Source: Spirochaeta sp. (GTDB taxonomy: Bacteria > Spirochaetota > Spirochaetia > DSM-27196 > Alkalispirochaetaceae). From it: DNA of 52,412 nucleotides. Where the stretch lies: contig SLRR01000142.1 of assembly GCA_007130865.1 (NCBI GenBank), positions 1 through 52,412 on the forward strand. The letters are read 5' to 3'. This document shows, one piece after another, positions 8,166 through 16,401 of this stretch (within the stretch, counting starts at the first letter, position 1; each line of letters begins with the position of its first letter). The notes under the pieces were generated by a model. That model did not search any database and had not been told where the DNA came from. It worked only from the letters and a program-made list of their open reading frames with translations. The translations under genes and the position numbers were made by a program.

Positions 8166-9962
8166 TCACGTGGCAGGAAAGGTGAGTTTAAACGTGGTTA
8201 CCCCGTTCTGAACAACCTCGATAGTTCCGTAGAGCTGGGAGGTCAACGTCTGAAGCAAGGTCATTCCGAGGGTGCGGGCACCATCAAAGCTGAAGTCCGC
8301 AGGCAGGCGTGACCCGTCGTTTGTTACGCGGAGAACGACATCACCTCCCCGGCGCTTCAGGCTTATCGTCAGTTCTCCCGCGTCGGCGTCGGCAAAGCCG
8401 TGTTTATACGCGTTGGTGAGCAGTTCGTTCAGCATCAATCCCAGCGGCACTGCCCTGGTTATGTCCATGCGGATGCGATCGATATCCTGGAGAACGGTGA
8501 CCGTCTTCCGGGTTGACGCGTAGGACTCTGCCACGATCGCGACAAAGTCGCCGATGTACTCCTTCATGTCCACGTCGGCAAACGTATCGGTCTGATACAG
8601 CTTCTCGTGGATCATCGCGATCGAGCGGATCCGGGACTCCGTATTCTGAAGAACGTCGCACAACTCCGGGTTACCTTCGTTTCTCTGGAGCGCGAGCAGG
8701 CTCGAGACGATCGCCAGATTGTTCTTTACGCGATGGTGGATCTCCGCCAGGAGTGTTCGTTTTTCCTCGAGGGACTTCTCAAGTTGTTTTTCATGGAGCT
8801 TGCGGGCGGAAACCTCACGCACAGACCCTACAATCGCCACCGGAGATCCATCGCCGTCCATCACGGGCGTTCGGTGATTGTTGACCCAGATATAGCTCCC
8901 GTCGCTCCGTCGTATACGAAACTCGCTCTCCTCGAGAAAACGAGTTCCTCCATCGGTGCTCCTCGTCTCCCGGATCTGTTGTTCCATATACTCCCGATCT
9001 TTCGGGTGTATGCGCTCCCGCAGGAAGTCCGGCCCCCCGGCGAGCACCTCTTCCACGGAGTACCCGAGCATCGTCTCGATCGCGGGACTCATGTAATCGT
9101 ACAACCATGTACGCAGATCAAGCTCGTAAATGACGTCCTGGGAATGCTGCAGGACTGTGCGGAATCTGGATTCGCTTTCCCGGAGATCACGATTCAGACG
9201 GTTGACTTTCCGGAAAAAGACGCCGGTGACGAGGTATCCAAGAACAACCAGAAACACCCCGATACTGATGGTAAGCCAGAACTGTACGGCGTGTGTTACG
9301 CGCGCACCATCCGCCAGGACAGCGGTAAACGCGGTTTCCACTTCGGTCAGACGCTGGTCCAGGTCGACGATCTCCCGGATATACACGTGTCGGAGTTCAT
9401 CGTCCATGCGGCCCGCCTGGACGATCTGCTGTATATCGCCGGCAAGAACTCTCAACTCGGTGATCAGACCGTCGCCTTCCCGCCAGAGCTCGTACGCGCG
9501 TTCGATATACGAGATCTGTGTACGAAACCGGGCGAGCCACAGGATCAACTCAATGTCGTCGGAATGAATATTTGCGTTCTGAAATCCCCTGATCGCCAGG
9601 TTTTGATCGGGAGCATCGGATACGAGAGTTTCCCGGGAACGTCGCAACCCCCGGTGAAACTCCAGCCGATCCTCGAACTGGCCGTACAGTTCCGGCTGCT
9701 GCTCCAGGACGTACAGAGACAACAGGCTCGTCGCCTCCTTCTGAGCCTTCGTCCAGAGACTCTCGGCTCCGATATAGGCGCGGACCGCCGAGAGCGTCCG
9801 GGTTCCGTAGTGAGTTGTCGCTACTACAAACAGAGCCAGAACGACGAACACCGGAACGATAACGACGTTCGTCTTCCCACCGCTGAACCGCTCGATCAGA
9901 CGTTTCACGCGCGTTGTACCGGCTGCATCGGTTGTTTCAGTCAAACCGGCTGATTCAGACAT
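8166..9962 (-). CDS. Membrane sensor histidine kinase (PAS, HisKA_2/HATPase_c)
   Basis: About 598 residues from ATG 9962 (MSESAGLTE), which has AAGGAAG and CAGGG upstream; ATG 9980 is an alternative. Segments in order: membrane helix VVIVPVFVVLALFVVATTHYG (about 30-50), an extracytoplasmic helical region of about 180 residues, second helix FWLTISIGVFLVVLGYLVTGVFF, a PAS/PAC domain with SESRFRTVLQHSQDVIYELD, then the HisKA_2 dimerisation motif AEIHHRVKNNLAIVSSLLAL with the phospho-acceptor His, and an HATPase with the N-box LMLNELLTNAYKHGF. No response regulator is adjacent, so the partner is encoded elsewhere. The stimulus is unknown. A perfect TATAAT lies on this strand at 10056-10061, without a convincing -35. 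Confidence 0.88.
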   Translation of the reverse strand: MSESAGLTETTDAAGTTRVKRLIERFSGGKTNVVIVPVFVVLALFVVATTHYGTRTLSAVRAYIGAESLWTKAQKEATSLLSLYVLEQQPELYGQFEDRLEFHRGLRRSRETLVSDAPDQNLAIRGFQNANIHSDDIELILWLARFRTQISYIERAYELWREGDGLITELRVLAGDIQQIVQAGRMDDELRHVYIREIVDLDQRLTEVETAFTAVLADGARVTHAVQFWLTISIGVFLVVLGYLVTGVFFRKVNRLNRDLRESESRFRTVLQHSQDVIYELDLRTWLYDYMSPAIETMLGYSVEEVLAGGPDFLRERIHPKDREYMEQQIRETRSTDGGTRFLEESEFRIRRSDGSYIWVNNHRTPVMDGDGSPVAIVGSVREVSARKLHEKQLEKSLEEKRTLLAEIHHRVKNNLAIVSSLLALQRNEGNPELCDVLQNTESRIRSIAMIHEKLYQTDTFADVDMKEYIGDFVAIVAESYASTRKTVTVLQDIDRIRMDITRAVPLGLMLNELLTNAYKHGFADADAGELTISLKRRGGDVVLRVTNDGSRLPADFSFDGARTLGMTLLQTLTSQLYGTIEVVQNGVTTFKLTFPAT

Positions 9963-10105
9963 CCCTGTTGCTTCCTTCATGCGCGTTGCCGGCTCCCCGA
10001 CTCGCTGCTCCGTCCCGTGCGGTTCTCACCATTACCAGATCCGTTCCTCGCGGTCATTATACAGTATTATTCACATTCGATGATAACAACGTATTGATCA
10101 AAATT

Positions 10106-10883
10106 GTGAAACACGAACACCCGGCGCGGCCGGTCACCGTAACGCACGAATCCACTGCATATCTACCGGGATTCCCGGACCGGCAACGTTCAAACTTCTC
10201 TGTACATCCGGAATACGTGACGCCTCTGCCGGAGGGACACCGCTTTCCCATGGTCAGGTTCGGACTCGTGTACGAGCAACTCCTGACTGAACGTATCGTC
10301 GCGGAACCGACGGTGCACCAACCGAAGTCGGCGAACCGGGCGATGCTGACACTGATACACGATGAATCCTACGTGGACGCGATCTTCAACGGCACGATCG
10401 AACCGGCAGCGATGCGGCGGATCGGACTCCCCTGGAGCGAAGCGCTCGTGCGCCGAACGCGTCGTGCCGTAGGTGGCACGCTGCTCACGGCACGACTCGC
10501 CCTGGAGCGTGGACTTGCATGCAACACCGCCGGCGGTACGCACCACTCCCATCCGGGGTTCGGTTCCGGTTTCTGTATATTCAACGACCTCGCCGTAACC
10601 GCCGGGGCACTTCTGCGTGAAGGCACGGTACGTCGCATCCTCGTGGTAGATCTCGACGTGCACCAGGGAGACGGAACCGCCGCGGCGTTCCGTGAGAACG
10701 ACCGGGACGTGGCCGCTCCGGCGAATCGTCACTGTATCCTTCACCGGGAAGCACCGGCGTGTGCCGTTGGAAGAATCCCGGCGTGAACGTGACCCCCGTG
10801 CTCAAGATGCGACGTGGTCGAGTGTGGTGTGGTCACACCTTGCGGCACCGGTTCACACCTGGTCGCTACATGATCGCGTATGA
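10106..10883 (+). pseudogene. Histone deacetylase family protein, frameshifted and truncated
   Basis: The frame from about 10106 gives a good start of the HDAC/acetoin-utilisation fold: HPEYVTPLPEGHRFPMVRFGLVYE, GGTHHSHPGFGSGFCIFNDLA with the catalytic His pair, and VVDLDVHQGDGTA with the metal-binding Asp-x-His. The frame then departs from the family after FRENDRDV (about 10713) and stops at 10786. In the +1-shifted frame, VTVSFTGKHRRVPLEESRRERD (from about 10725) resembles the expected next segment, then also loses similarity and stops at 10883. Family members are near 300 residues; roughly the last 140, with the second metal Asp, are missing. No SD or clear start is visible. I read it as a decaying gene; a sequencing error would explain the shift but not the missing C-terminus. 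Confidence 0.7.
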
Positions 10884-11231
10884 TCACTCGGTCTCGCTCA
10901 CCAGATGGATTATCTCCGCGGGGTTGGCGATCCAGAATCCCTTGAAGCCGTCGGGGAGTTCTTCGATCTCGTCGCGTCGGGTGACCCGCGCTGCAGCGAG
11001 CGTGGCGTCGGCGGCAACCAGGTCGTCGGTTGTGAGTTCCAACCATAGTTCCGCCTGGCTGAGCGCTTCCACGCGGTCGATCCACAATCGGTTGGGTCCA
11101 AACTTGAACGCCACCGACGCGGGATCCCGTTCAAGCACGGGTAACCCCAGAACGCTCTCGTAAAACGCCACGGTTCTGCTCCACTGGTGTGGAGGAACCT
11201 TCATAGCGATGTTTTTCCCACCTTTTATCAT
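10884..11231 (-). CDS. VOC (glyoxalase/bleomycin-resistance) family protein
   Basis: 115 residues from ATG 11231 (MIKGGKNIAMKVPPHQW), with GGGAGG 7 nt upstream. SRTVAFYESVLGLPVL is the usual first beta-alpha unit of a VOC domain, followed by FKFGPNRLWID, LTTDDLVAADATL and a C-terminal PAEIIHLVSETE. This is one half-size VOC module that would dimerise. VOC proteins bind a metal and act as lyases, isomerases or binding proteins; the function cannot be assigned. The Glu near the C-terminus (PAEIIHL) is in the usual metal-ligand position. It ends at the tail of the broken HDAC-like gene on the other strand. Confidence 0.8.
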   Translation of the reverse strand: MIKGGKNIAMKVPPHQWSRTVAFYESVLGLPVLERDPASVAFKFGPNRLWIDRVEALSQAELWLELTTDDLVAADATLAAARVTRRDEIEELPDGFKGFWIANPAEIIHLVSETE

Positions 11232-11333
11232 CGTGCAGCCTCCCATAAACACTGTCGGTGTGAGTCGGACGTCGACCGAACGCACGTGTATTCCGACAAA
11301 CACGCTTCTGTAATTATACCGCCGTCACAGAAT

Positions 11334-11362
11334 TTGACGAAGCCACACGTGGGTGGTAAATT
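11334..11362 (+). promoter_or_regulatory. Sigma70-type promoter of the small acidic ORF
   Basis: TTGACG (11334-11339), 17-nt spacer, TAAATT (11357-11362). Both boxes match 5 and 4 of 6 consensus positions at ideal spacing. A start near 11369 would put the leader hairpin at the very 5' end of the mRNA. Confidence 0.6.
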
Positions 11363-11371
11363 TATGTATAG

Positions 11372-11397
11372 GCATGATGCCGGAAAAAGCATTATGC
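11372..11397 (+). promoter_or_regulatory. Leader hairpin built of two GCATnATGC palindromes next to the SD
   Basis: GCATGATGC (11372-11380) and GCATTATGC (11389-11397) are each palindromic around one base and can pair with each other as RNA, giving a 9-bp stem with one G-U and loop CGGAAAAA. The stem ends one base before GGGAGGAG, the Shine-Dalgarno at 11399-11406. As DNA they are two operator-like sites with a 17-bp period just downstream of the predicted transcription start. Confidence 0.5.
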
Positions 11398-11410
11398 CGG
11401 GAGGAGTCGT

Positions 11411-11599
11411 ATGACTATCGATTATCTTGACCCGTATCGACCGGTAGAGTCGACCGAACATCCACCGGAGCCGGAACGTCGGTCGCCGGAGAACGAGGAA
11501 ACAGTGCGGGACGATCGACCCGCGGAACGCCCGCCGGAACACCGTGACGATACCGACGGGTACGACGACCACGGTGAAACGATCGACGAATACGCCTGA
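11411..11599 (+). CDS. Small acidic hypothetical protein
   Basis: 62 residues, rich in Asp, Glu, Pro and Arg, with no Cys and no membrane segment (starts MTIDYLDPYRPVEST, ends DDHGETIDEYA). I do not recognise a family; it is probably disordered. It is supported as a real gene by an almost perfect Shine-Dalgarno (GGGAGGAG, 4 nt before the ATG), a good promoter at 11334-11362 and a leader hairpin. Neighbours on both sides are on the opposite strand, so it is a single-gene unit. Confidence 0.6.
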   Translation: MTIDYLDPYRPVESTEHPPEPERRSPENEETVRDDRPAERPPEHRDDTDGYDDHGETIDEYA

Positions 11600-11639
11600 C
11601 CTGTCGGTTTACACACCGCCGGCGGACGTCTTTTTCCCA

Positions 11640-13433
11640 TTACGCCTCGCCCGCCCGGCCGACGATCACACCGGCAAAGGGAGGTATCCCCAGGACACCG
11701 TCTGTCAGGTATGCGGCGGCATTGGTGGCGAGCAGAATGCCCACCGTCTCATCGATCCTCGTCGGTATCCTGCAACGGACTGCTCTTCTGCCGAAGTTGA
11801 TCAACACGTGTTTTCTCTCGCCCCCGTAGGCGCGAGTGTACCCCAGGACATTACGCGGAAGACCTCCCGCCGGTAGATCTCCCGGACCCCACAACGAAAT
11901 CGTCCCGCAACGCAACGCCCCGGATTCGCGTCTCAGGCAAAGTGCATCCCGGTAGAGATTCAGAAGCGACTCCGGGTCCCGCCTCGCGTTCTCCACGTTT
12001 ACCGTCCGGTAATCCCGGTGTACCGGAAGCCACGGTTCCGCGTCGCCGCCGGTGAATCCGGCATTCCGGGAGGAGTCCCACTGCATCGGAGTGCGGCAAC
12101 CGTCCCGGTTGAGATAGAGTCCCAGCGCCCGAGCCACCGGCGGCGGCAACCAGGAGAACTGCCGAGCCACCGGATCCAGAGCGTCACGAAAGGGAAACGC
12201 TCCATCTTCCATCCCGATCTCCTCGCCGTAATACACCACCGGTATCCCTCGTACTGTAAGCTGCAGCAGAACCAGGCACCGTGCTCGTCGTCGGTCACCC
12301 CGGAGGCGGCTTATCCATCTTTTCTGGTCGTGGTTGCCGAGAACCCACACCGGAACCAGCGGGTGAGGATAGAGCCGCTCGTACTTCTCGATCAGGGATC
12401 GAAAAAAGTCGGCGGAGAAGCGGAACGCCAGGGATTCGAAGAGGAATATGACGTGCAAGCCGGGACGTCCCGCCACGTCCGGTGGAACGAGGGGCCCGTC
12501 GGTGAGGTACTGCCGGATGATGTGGTGCGCACCGAAGACTTCTCCCAGCAGCACCGGCTCCGAGGTTTGTGCGTGGGCGGGGCCGGAGGCGTTGGCGTCG
12601 TGGGCATGGGCGTCGGCGTGGGAATCGACAAACTCCCGCAATTCCCGGGCCAGGGCAAAGTTCTCCGGCCGGTTCATCGTGTAGAGCTTCTTCTGGTTGG
12701 CTCCGTCGTTGGAGTCCACCGGCTGCCCGACACGCAAAGAGAACGGGTTATTCCGGTAGCGATCATCCTTGTAGATCGCGTGAAATATATCCAGTCGGAA
12801 CCCGTCGACCTCTTTGTCCAGCCAGAATCGCACCGCATCGAACATCGCCGCTTTTACGGCGGGATTCCGGTAATTGAGATCCGGCTGGAAGCTCAGAAAG
12901 TTTGCGTAGTACCACTGGTCCCGAAGCGGCTCGTACTGCCAGCCGTTGACCCCGGTGATCGCTTTCCAGTTGTTGGGCGGCCTGGAAGGAGGCTTCCCGG
13001 GAGGAGCGTCCCGCAGGAACGTGTCCCGAACACTCCGCCGGCGGCCGTCACGCCAGATATACCAGTCGCTTCGTGGCGCGCTCCGGGAGGCTCGGGACTC
13101 CCGGAACCAGGGATGCTCCGCGGAGGTGTGCGCCAGGATCATATCGAAGACGATCCGCATCCCGCGGCGGTGGACCTGGGCGATCAGTTGTTCCACGTCA
13201 TCCATCGTGCCGTACTCCGGCGCAACGGAGTAGTAATCGGCCACGTCATAACCGAAGTCTTCCTGAGGACTGCGGTAGAACGGCGAGAGCCAGATCGTCC
13301 CAAAGCCGAGATCCGCGATATGGTCGAGCCTCGAGATAATACCCGGGATGTCCCCTATCCCGTCGCCGTGGGAGTCTTGAAAGGATCGGGGATACACCTG
13401 GTAGACCGTGGTCTCCCGCCACCATTGTGCCAC
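11640..13433 (-). CDS. GH13 alpha-amylase family enzyme (alpha-glucosidase / oligo-1,6-glucosidase type)
   Basis: 597 residues from a GTG start at 13433 (MAQWWRETTVYQVYPRSF), 3 nt after the stop of the aldehyde dehydrogenase gene, so probably co-transcribed. (beta/alpha)8-barrel motifs are all present: GDGIGDIPGI, DMILAHTS, GFRLDIFHA with the nucleophile Asp215, LLGEVFG with acid/base Glu298, and VLGNHDQ with Asp369. It lacks a signal peptide and should be cytoplasmic, hydrolysing short alpha-glucosides. An unusual His/Ala-rich insert (HADAHAHDANASGPAHAQ, about 272-289) lies between barrel strands. Exact specificity (maltose, isomaltose, sucrose, trehalose phosphate) cannot be fixed here. Confidence 0.9.
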   Translation of the reverse strand: MAQWWRETTVYQVYPRSFQDSHGDGIGDIPGIISRLDHIADLGFGTIWLSPFYRSPQEDFGYDVADYYSVAPEYGTMDDVEQLIAQVHRRGMRIVFDMILAHTSAEHPWFRESRASRSAPRSDWYIWRDGRRRSVRDTFLRDAPPGKPPSRPPNNWKAITGVNGWQYEPLRDQWYYANFLSFQPDLNYRNPAVKAAMFDAVRFWLDKEVDGFRLDIFHAIYKDDRYRNNPFSLRVGQPVDSNDGANQKKLYTMNRPENFALARELREFVDSHADAHAHDANASGPAHAQTSEPVLLGEVFGAHHIIRQYLTDGPLVPPDVAGRPGLHVIFLFESLAFRFSADFFRSLIEKYERLYPHPLVPVWVLGNHDQKRWISRLRGDRRRARCLVLLQLTVRGIPVVYYGEEIGMEDGAFPFRDALDPVARQFSWLPPPVARALGLYLNRDGCRTPMQWDSSRNAGFTGGDAEPWLPVHRDYRTVNVENARRDPESLLNLYRDALCLRRESGALRCGTISLWGPGDLPAGGLPRNVLGYTRAYGGERKHVLINFGRRAVRCRIPTRIDETVGILLATNAAAYLTDGVLGIPPFAGVIVGRAGEA

Positions 13434-13436
13434 GAG

Positions 13437-14786
13437 CTACCCTACCACGGTCTTGACGTTCACAAACTCCCGGATTCCCTGCATCGCCAGTTCCCGGCCG
13501 TACCCGGAGATTTTGATACCTCCAAAGGGTATACGCGGATCCGACGCGACCATGCGGTTGACGAATACCGCACCGGCAGCGATCTCCCGGACAAACCGAC
13601 TCCGCTCGCTCTCGTCGTGCGTCCAGACCGACGATCCAAGACCGAACTCTGTCTCGTTGGCCAGTTCGATCGCCTCGTCGATGTCGGCGATGACGAATAT
13701 CGACGCCACGGGTCCGAAAATCTCTTCATTCCGGGCGGGGCACCCCGCGGGAATGTCCGTGAGCACCGTCGCCGGGTAGAACGAACCGGGTCGGTCGGTC
13801 GGAACGTAGCCACCCGTGAGCAACCGCGCTCCCGCGTCGACGCTTCGCCGGACCTGGTCCGCCACCTCCTCCCGGATAGCGTCGGTGGCGAGCGGACCGA
13901 GACCGACGGTCTCGTCCATGGGGTCGCCTAGGCGAATCTGCCCCATTCGCTCCAGGAACGCCGGGATAAAACGTTCGGCGATATCCCGGTGGATAATGAA
14001 CCGCTTCGCCGCGATGCAGGACTGCCCGTTGTTGATCATTCGCGCTGTGACGGCGGTCTCCAGGGCCGATTCGATCTCCGCCGAGGGCATCACGATAAAC
14101 GGATCGCTTCCACCCAGTTCCAGAACCGTCTTCTTGATGTTATGCCCCGCTCGAGACGCCACCGCCCGTCCGGCGTCGGTGCTACCCGTGAGGGTCGCTG
14201 CGGCGATCCTGGAGTCGTCGAGCACTGTGGCGACACGTTTTGATTCGATCAGAAGCGTCTGGAATACCCCCTTGGGGAACCCCGCCCTGGTAAAAACCTG
14301 CTCGATATCCAGCGCGCATCGCGGCACGTTGGACGCATGCTTCAGAAGCGCCACGTTTCCCGCCATCAGCCCCGGTGCGGCGAAGCGAAAAAGCTGCCAG
14401 AACGGGAAATTCCAGGGCATTACCGCCAGCACGGTCCCCAGGGGCTGATAAATTACGCGGTCCCCCGTTTCCAGAGCTTCGTCGCTCAGGAAACGCTCCG
14501 CTCCGTCGGCATAGTAGCGACACACCCAGGCACACTTCTCCACCTCGGCACGGGCGGACACGATCGTCTTACCCATCTCCCGGGTGATCGTGGTCGCGTA
14601 CCCGTCGCGGTTTCTCTCGAGCTCGTCCGCGGCGGCCTGCATCAGCTCCGCACGTCTCCGGAAGCTTTCGTCCCGCCAGTGCAAGAAGCTCTCCGCTGCC
14701 AGGGCGATTCGCCGTTCCAGCTCACCCTCATCGATCACGGGGATCGTCTCCAACAGTTCACCTGTCGCAGGATTTCTACTTTCCAT
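13437..14786 (-). CDS. Aldehyde dehydrogenase, succinate-semialdehyde dehydrogenase type
   Basis: 449 residues from ATG 14786 (MESRNPATGELLETIP). The frame is open 13 codons upstream without homology. VMPWNFPFWQ, LTGSTDAGRAVA, ELGGSDPFIV with Glu223 and NNGQSCIAAKRF with the catalytic Cys257 are typical of the Sad/GabD branch, which oxidises succinate semialdehyde to succinate with NAD(P)+. No SD precedes the ATG; a TAGTAT -10-like box ends 7 nt upstream (14794-14799), hinting at a leaderless mRNA. It is followed 3 nt later by the GH13 gene. Substrate choice within the family is an inference. Confidence 0.88.
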   Translation of the reverse strand: MESRNPATGELLETIPVIDEGELERRIALAAESFLHWRDESFRRRAELMQAAADELERNRDGYATTITREMGKTIVSARAEVEKCAWVCRYYADGAERFLSDEALETGDRVIYQPLGTVLAVMPWNFPFWQLFRFAAPGLMAGNVALLKHASNVPRCALDIEQVFTRAGFPKGVFQTLLIESKRVATVLDDSRIAAATLTGSTDAGRAVASRAGHNIKKTVLELGGSDPFIVMPSAEIESALETAVTARMINNGQSCIAAKRFIIHRDIAERFIPAFLERMGQIRLGDPMDETVGLGPLATDAIREEVADQVRRSVDAGARLLTGGYVPTDRPGSFYPATVLTDIPAGCPARNEEIFGPVASIFVIADIDEAIELANETEFGLGSSVWTHDESERSRFVREIAAGAVFVNRMVASDPRIPFGGIKISGYGRELAMQGIREFVNVKTVVG

Positions 14787-14860
14787 ACCCGGTATACTAC
14801 CATCGGAGTAACCGTGACGAAACAACCCGTGTTACCATTTATATCGGGACCGGAGACACG

Positions 14861-16339
14861 ATGGAAAAAGCGAGAAAGAAAGATCGAATAACGGGAACAC
14901 TCGCCGGCGCCGTAGTGGGAGACGCGCTCGGTGTGCCGGTAGAGTTTCAAAGCCGCGATTCTCTCCGGCGAGATCCGGTTACGGATATGCGGGGCAGCGG
15001 TACGCACAACCAACCGGAAGGCACCTGGAGCGACGACTCCTCCATGACGTTCTGTCTCATGGAGAGCATCCTCGCGGTCGGATGGGACCCCGCGGACCAG
15101 GCACACCGATACGCACGATGGGCTTTTGACGGACACTGGACGCCGCACGGTGTAACGTTCGATATCGGAGGCACGACACGCGCCGCTCTTGCGCGTTTTC
15201 GGGACGGGATCACACCACCGGAGTGTGGCGGTCGCGGCGAGCGGGACAATGGAAACGGCGCGCTCATGCGAGTCCACCCGGTAGCGATCTGGCTCGCCGG
15301 CGCACCGGACCAAATGTTCGCGCGGGCGCTCTCCTCCGCGTCGGCCGTGACCCACGCACATCGCCGGAGCCGCCTGGCGAGCGTCTACTACGGATTCTAC
15401 CTGCGGGAACTGCTCCGGGGCTCCACCCCGGACGAAGCTCTGGACGCAGCTAATTCCGCGATCGTTCGTTGTTCCAGGGGCGACTCAATGGAGAACGAAC
15501 TTCCGCATCTGGAACGGTTGATATCAGGAACTGTGCGCTCCGCGCCGAAAGAGGAGATCCGCTCCGGCGGATACGTGATCGACACGCTGGAAGCCGCGAT
15601 CTGGTCGCTCCTGCGCTCGTCTTCGTACGTGGAATGCGTTCTTACCGCGGTGAATCTCGGGGGTGATACCGACACCACCGGGACCGTGGCGGGAGCACTG
15701 GCCGGGGCGTGGTTCGGCCACGGCGAGATTCCCCGGGAGTGGCCGGCTGTGCTCGCGCGCGGGAAAGACGTGGCGTCCCTGATCAACCGGTTTACCCGGT
15801 TAGTTCTCCAGCCCGTCCCGTTTCCGGGATCCTACTGGATCCTTCAAGGAAAACTTCTCGCCGGCGAGTATCCCAGAACACCATCGGAAAAGGAGTCTGT
15901 GAAGAAACTCGAATCGCTTCTGGATGCCGGTATCACCACCTGCGTGGACCTGACGGAGAAAGGCGAATACGGCTTACTCGGGTATTCGGAACTGCTTGCA
16001 ACACTGGCGGCGTTACGGGAGGTCTCCTGCAAAACCGTGCGCATCCCGATCGGCGATGCTACGGCTCCCTCGGAGACGACGGTGCGACATATTCATAGTG
16101 TGATACGTGAGAACCTTACCAGCGGAAACACCGTATACGTCCACTGCTGGGGCGGTCACGGACGCACCGGCACTGTCGCCGGCACCTGGCTGATTGAGAA
16201 CGAATTGTCCACTAGAGAGAACGCGATAGAAACCCTGGCGCATCTCCGCGGGGACATGGAGGGCGGAGGCGTTCCTTCTCCGGAAACAGGAGACCAGATA
16301 CGAGTGGTTCGCCGGTGGCGAGAGCAAGAGCCCGGGTGA
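14861..16339 (+). CDS. ADP-ribosylglycohydrolase fused to a tyrosine/dual-specificity phosphatase domain
   Basis: 492 residues. Residues 1-310 form a DraG-type ADP-ribosylglycohydrolase: GAVVGDALGVPVEF, GTWSDDSSMTFCL with the Mg-binding Ser-Asp-Asp, NGALMRVHP, and NLGGDTDTTGTVAGALAGA with the second metal site. Residues from about 320 form a cysteine phosphatase of DSP fold: GVTTCVDLTEKGEY-like start (here GITTCVDLTEKGEYG) and the P-loop VHCWGGHGRTG with Cys429 and the Arg in place. Both active sites look intact. It probably removes ADP-ribose (from protein or small molecules) and a phosphate from linked or related substrates in the cytoplasm. GGAG lies 7 nt before ATG 14861. It is divergent from the aldehyde dehydrogenase gene. 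Confidence 0.88.
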   Translation: MEKARKKDRITGTLAGAVVGDALGVPVEFQSRDSLRRDPVTDMRGSGTHNQPEGTWSDDSSMTFCLMESILAVGWDPADQAHRYARWAFDGHWTPHGVTFDIGGTTRAALARFRDGITPPECGGRGERDNGNGALMRVHPVAIWLAGAPDQMFARALSSASAVTHAHRRSRLASVYYGFYLRELLRGSTPDEALDAANSAIVRCSRGDSMENELPHLERLISGTVRSAPKEEIRSGGYVIDTLEAAIWSLLRSSSYVECVLTAVNLGGDTDTTGTVAGALAGAWFGHGEIPREWPAVLARGKDVASLINRFTRLVLQPVPFPGSYWILQGKLLAGEYPRTPSEKESVKKLESLLDAGITTCVDLTEKGEYGLLGYSELLATLAALREVSCKTVRIPIGDATAPSETTVRHIHSVIRENLTSGNTVYVHCWGGHGRTGTVAGTWLIENELSTRENAIETLAHLRGDMEGGGVPSPETGDQIRVVRRWREQEPG

Positions 16340-16401
16340 ACCGATCGTTCATCCGTACGTTTGTGACTGACCGGGAACCGCGTTATACCCGATGAAATCC
16401 C

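Noticed and set aside
12018-13931. 637-codon plus-strand frame across the GH13 and aldehyde dehydrogenase genes
   Set aside because: It crosses two well-supported minus-strand genes and shows no family features.
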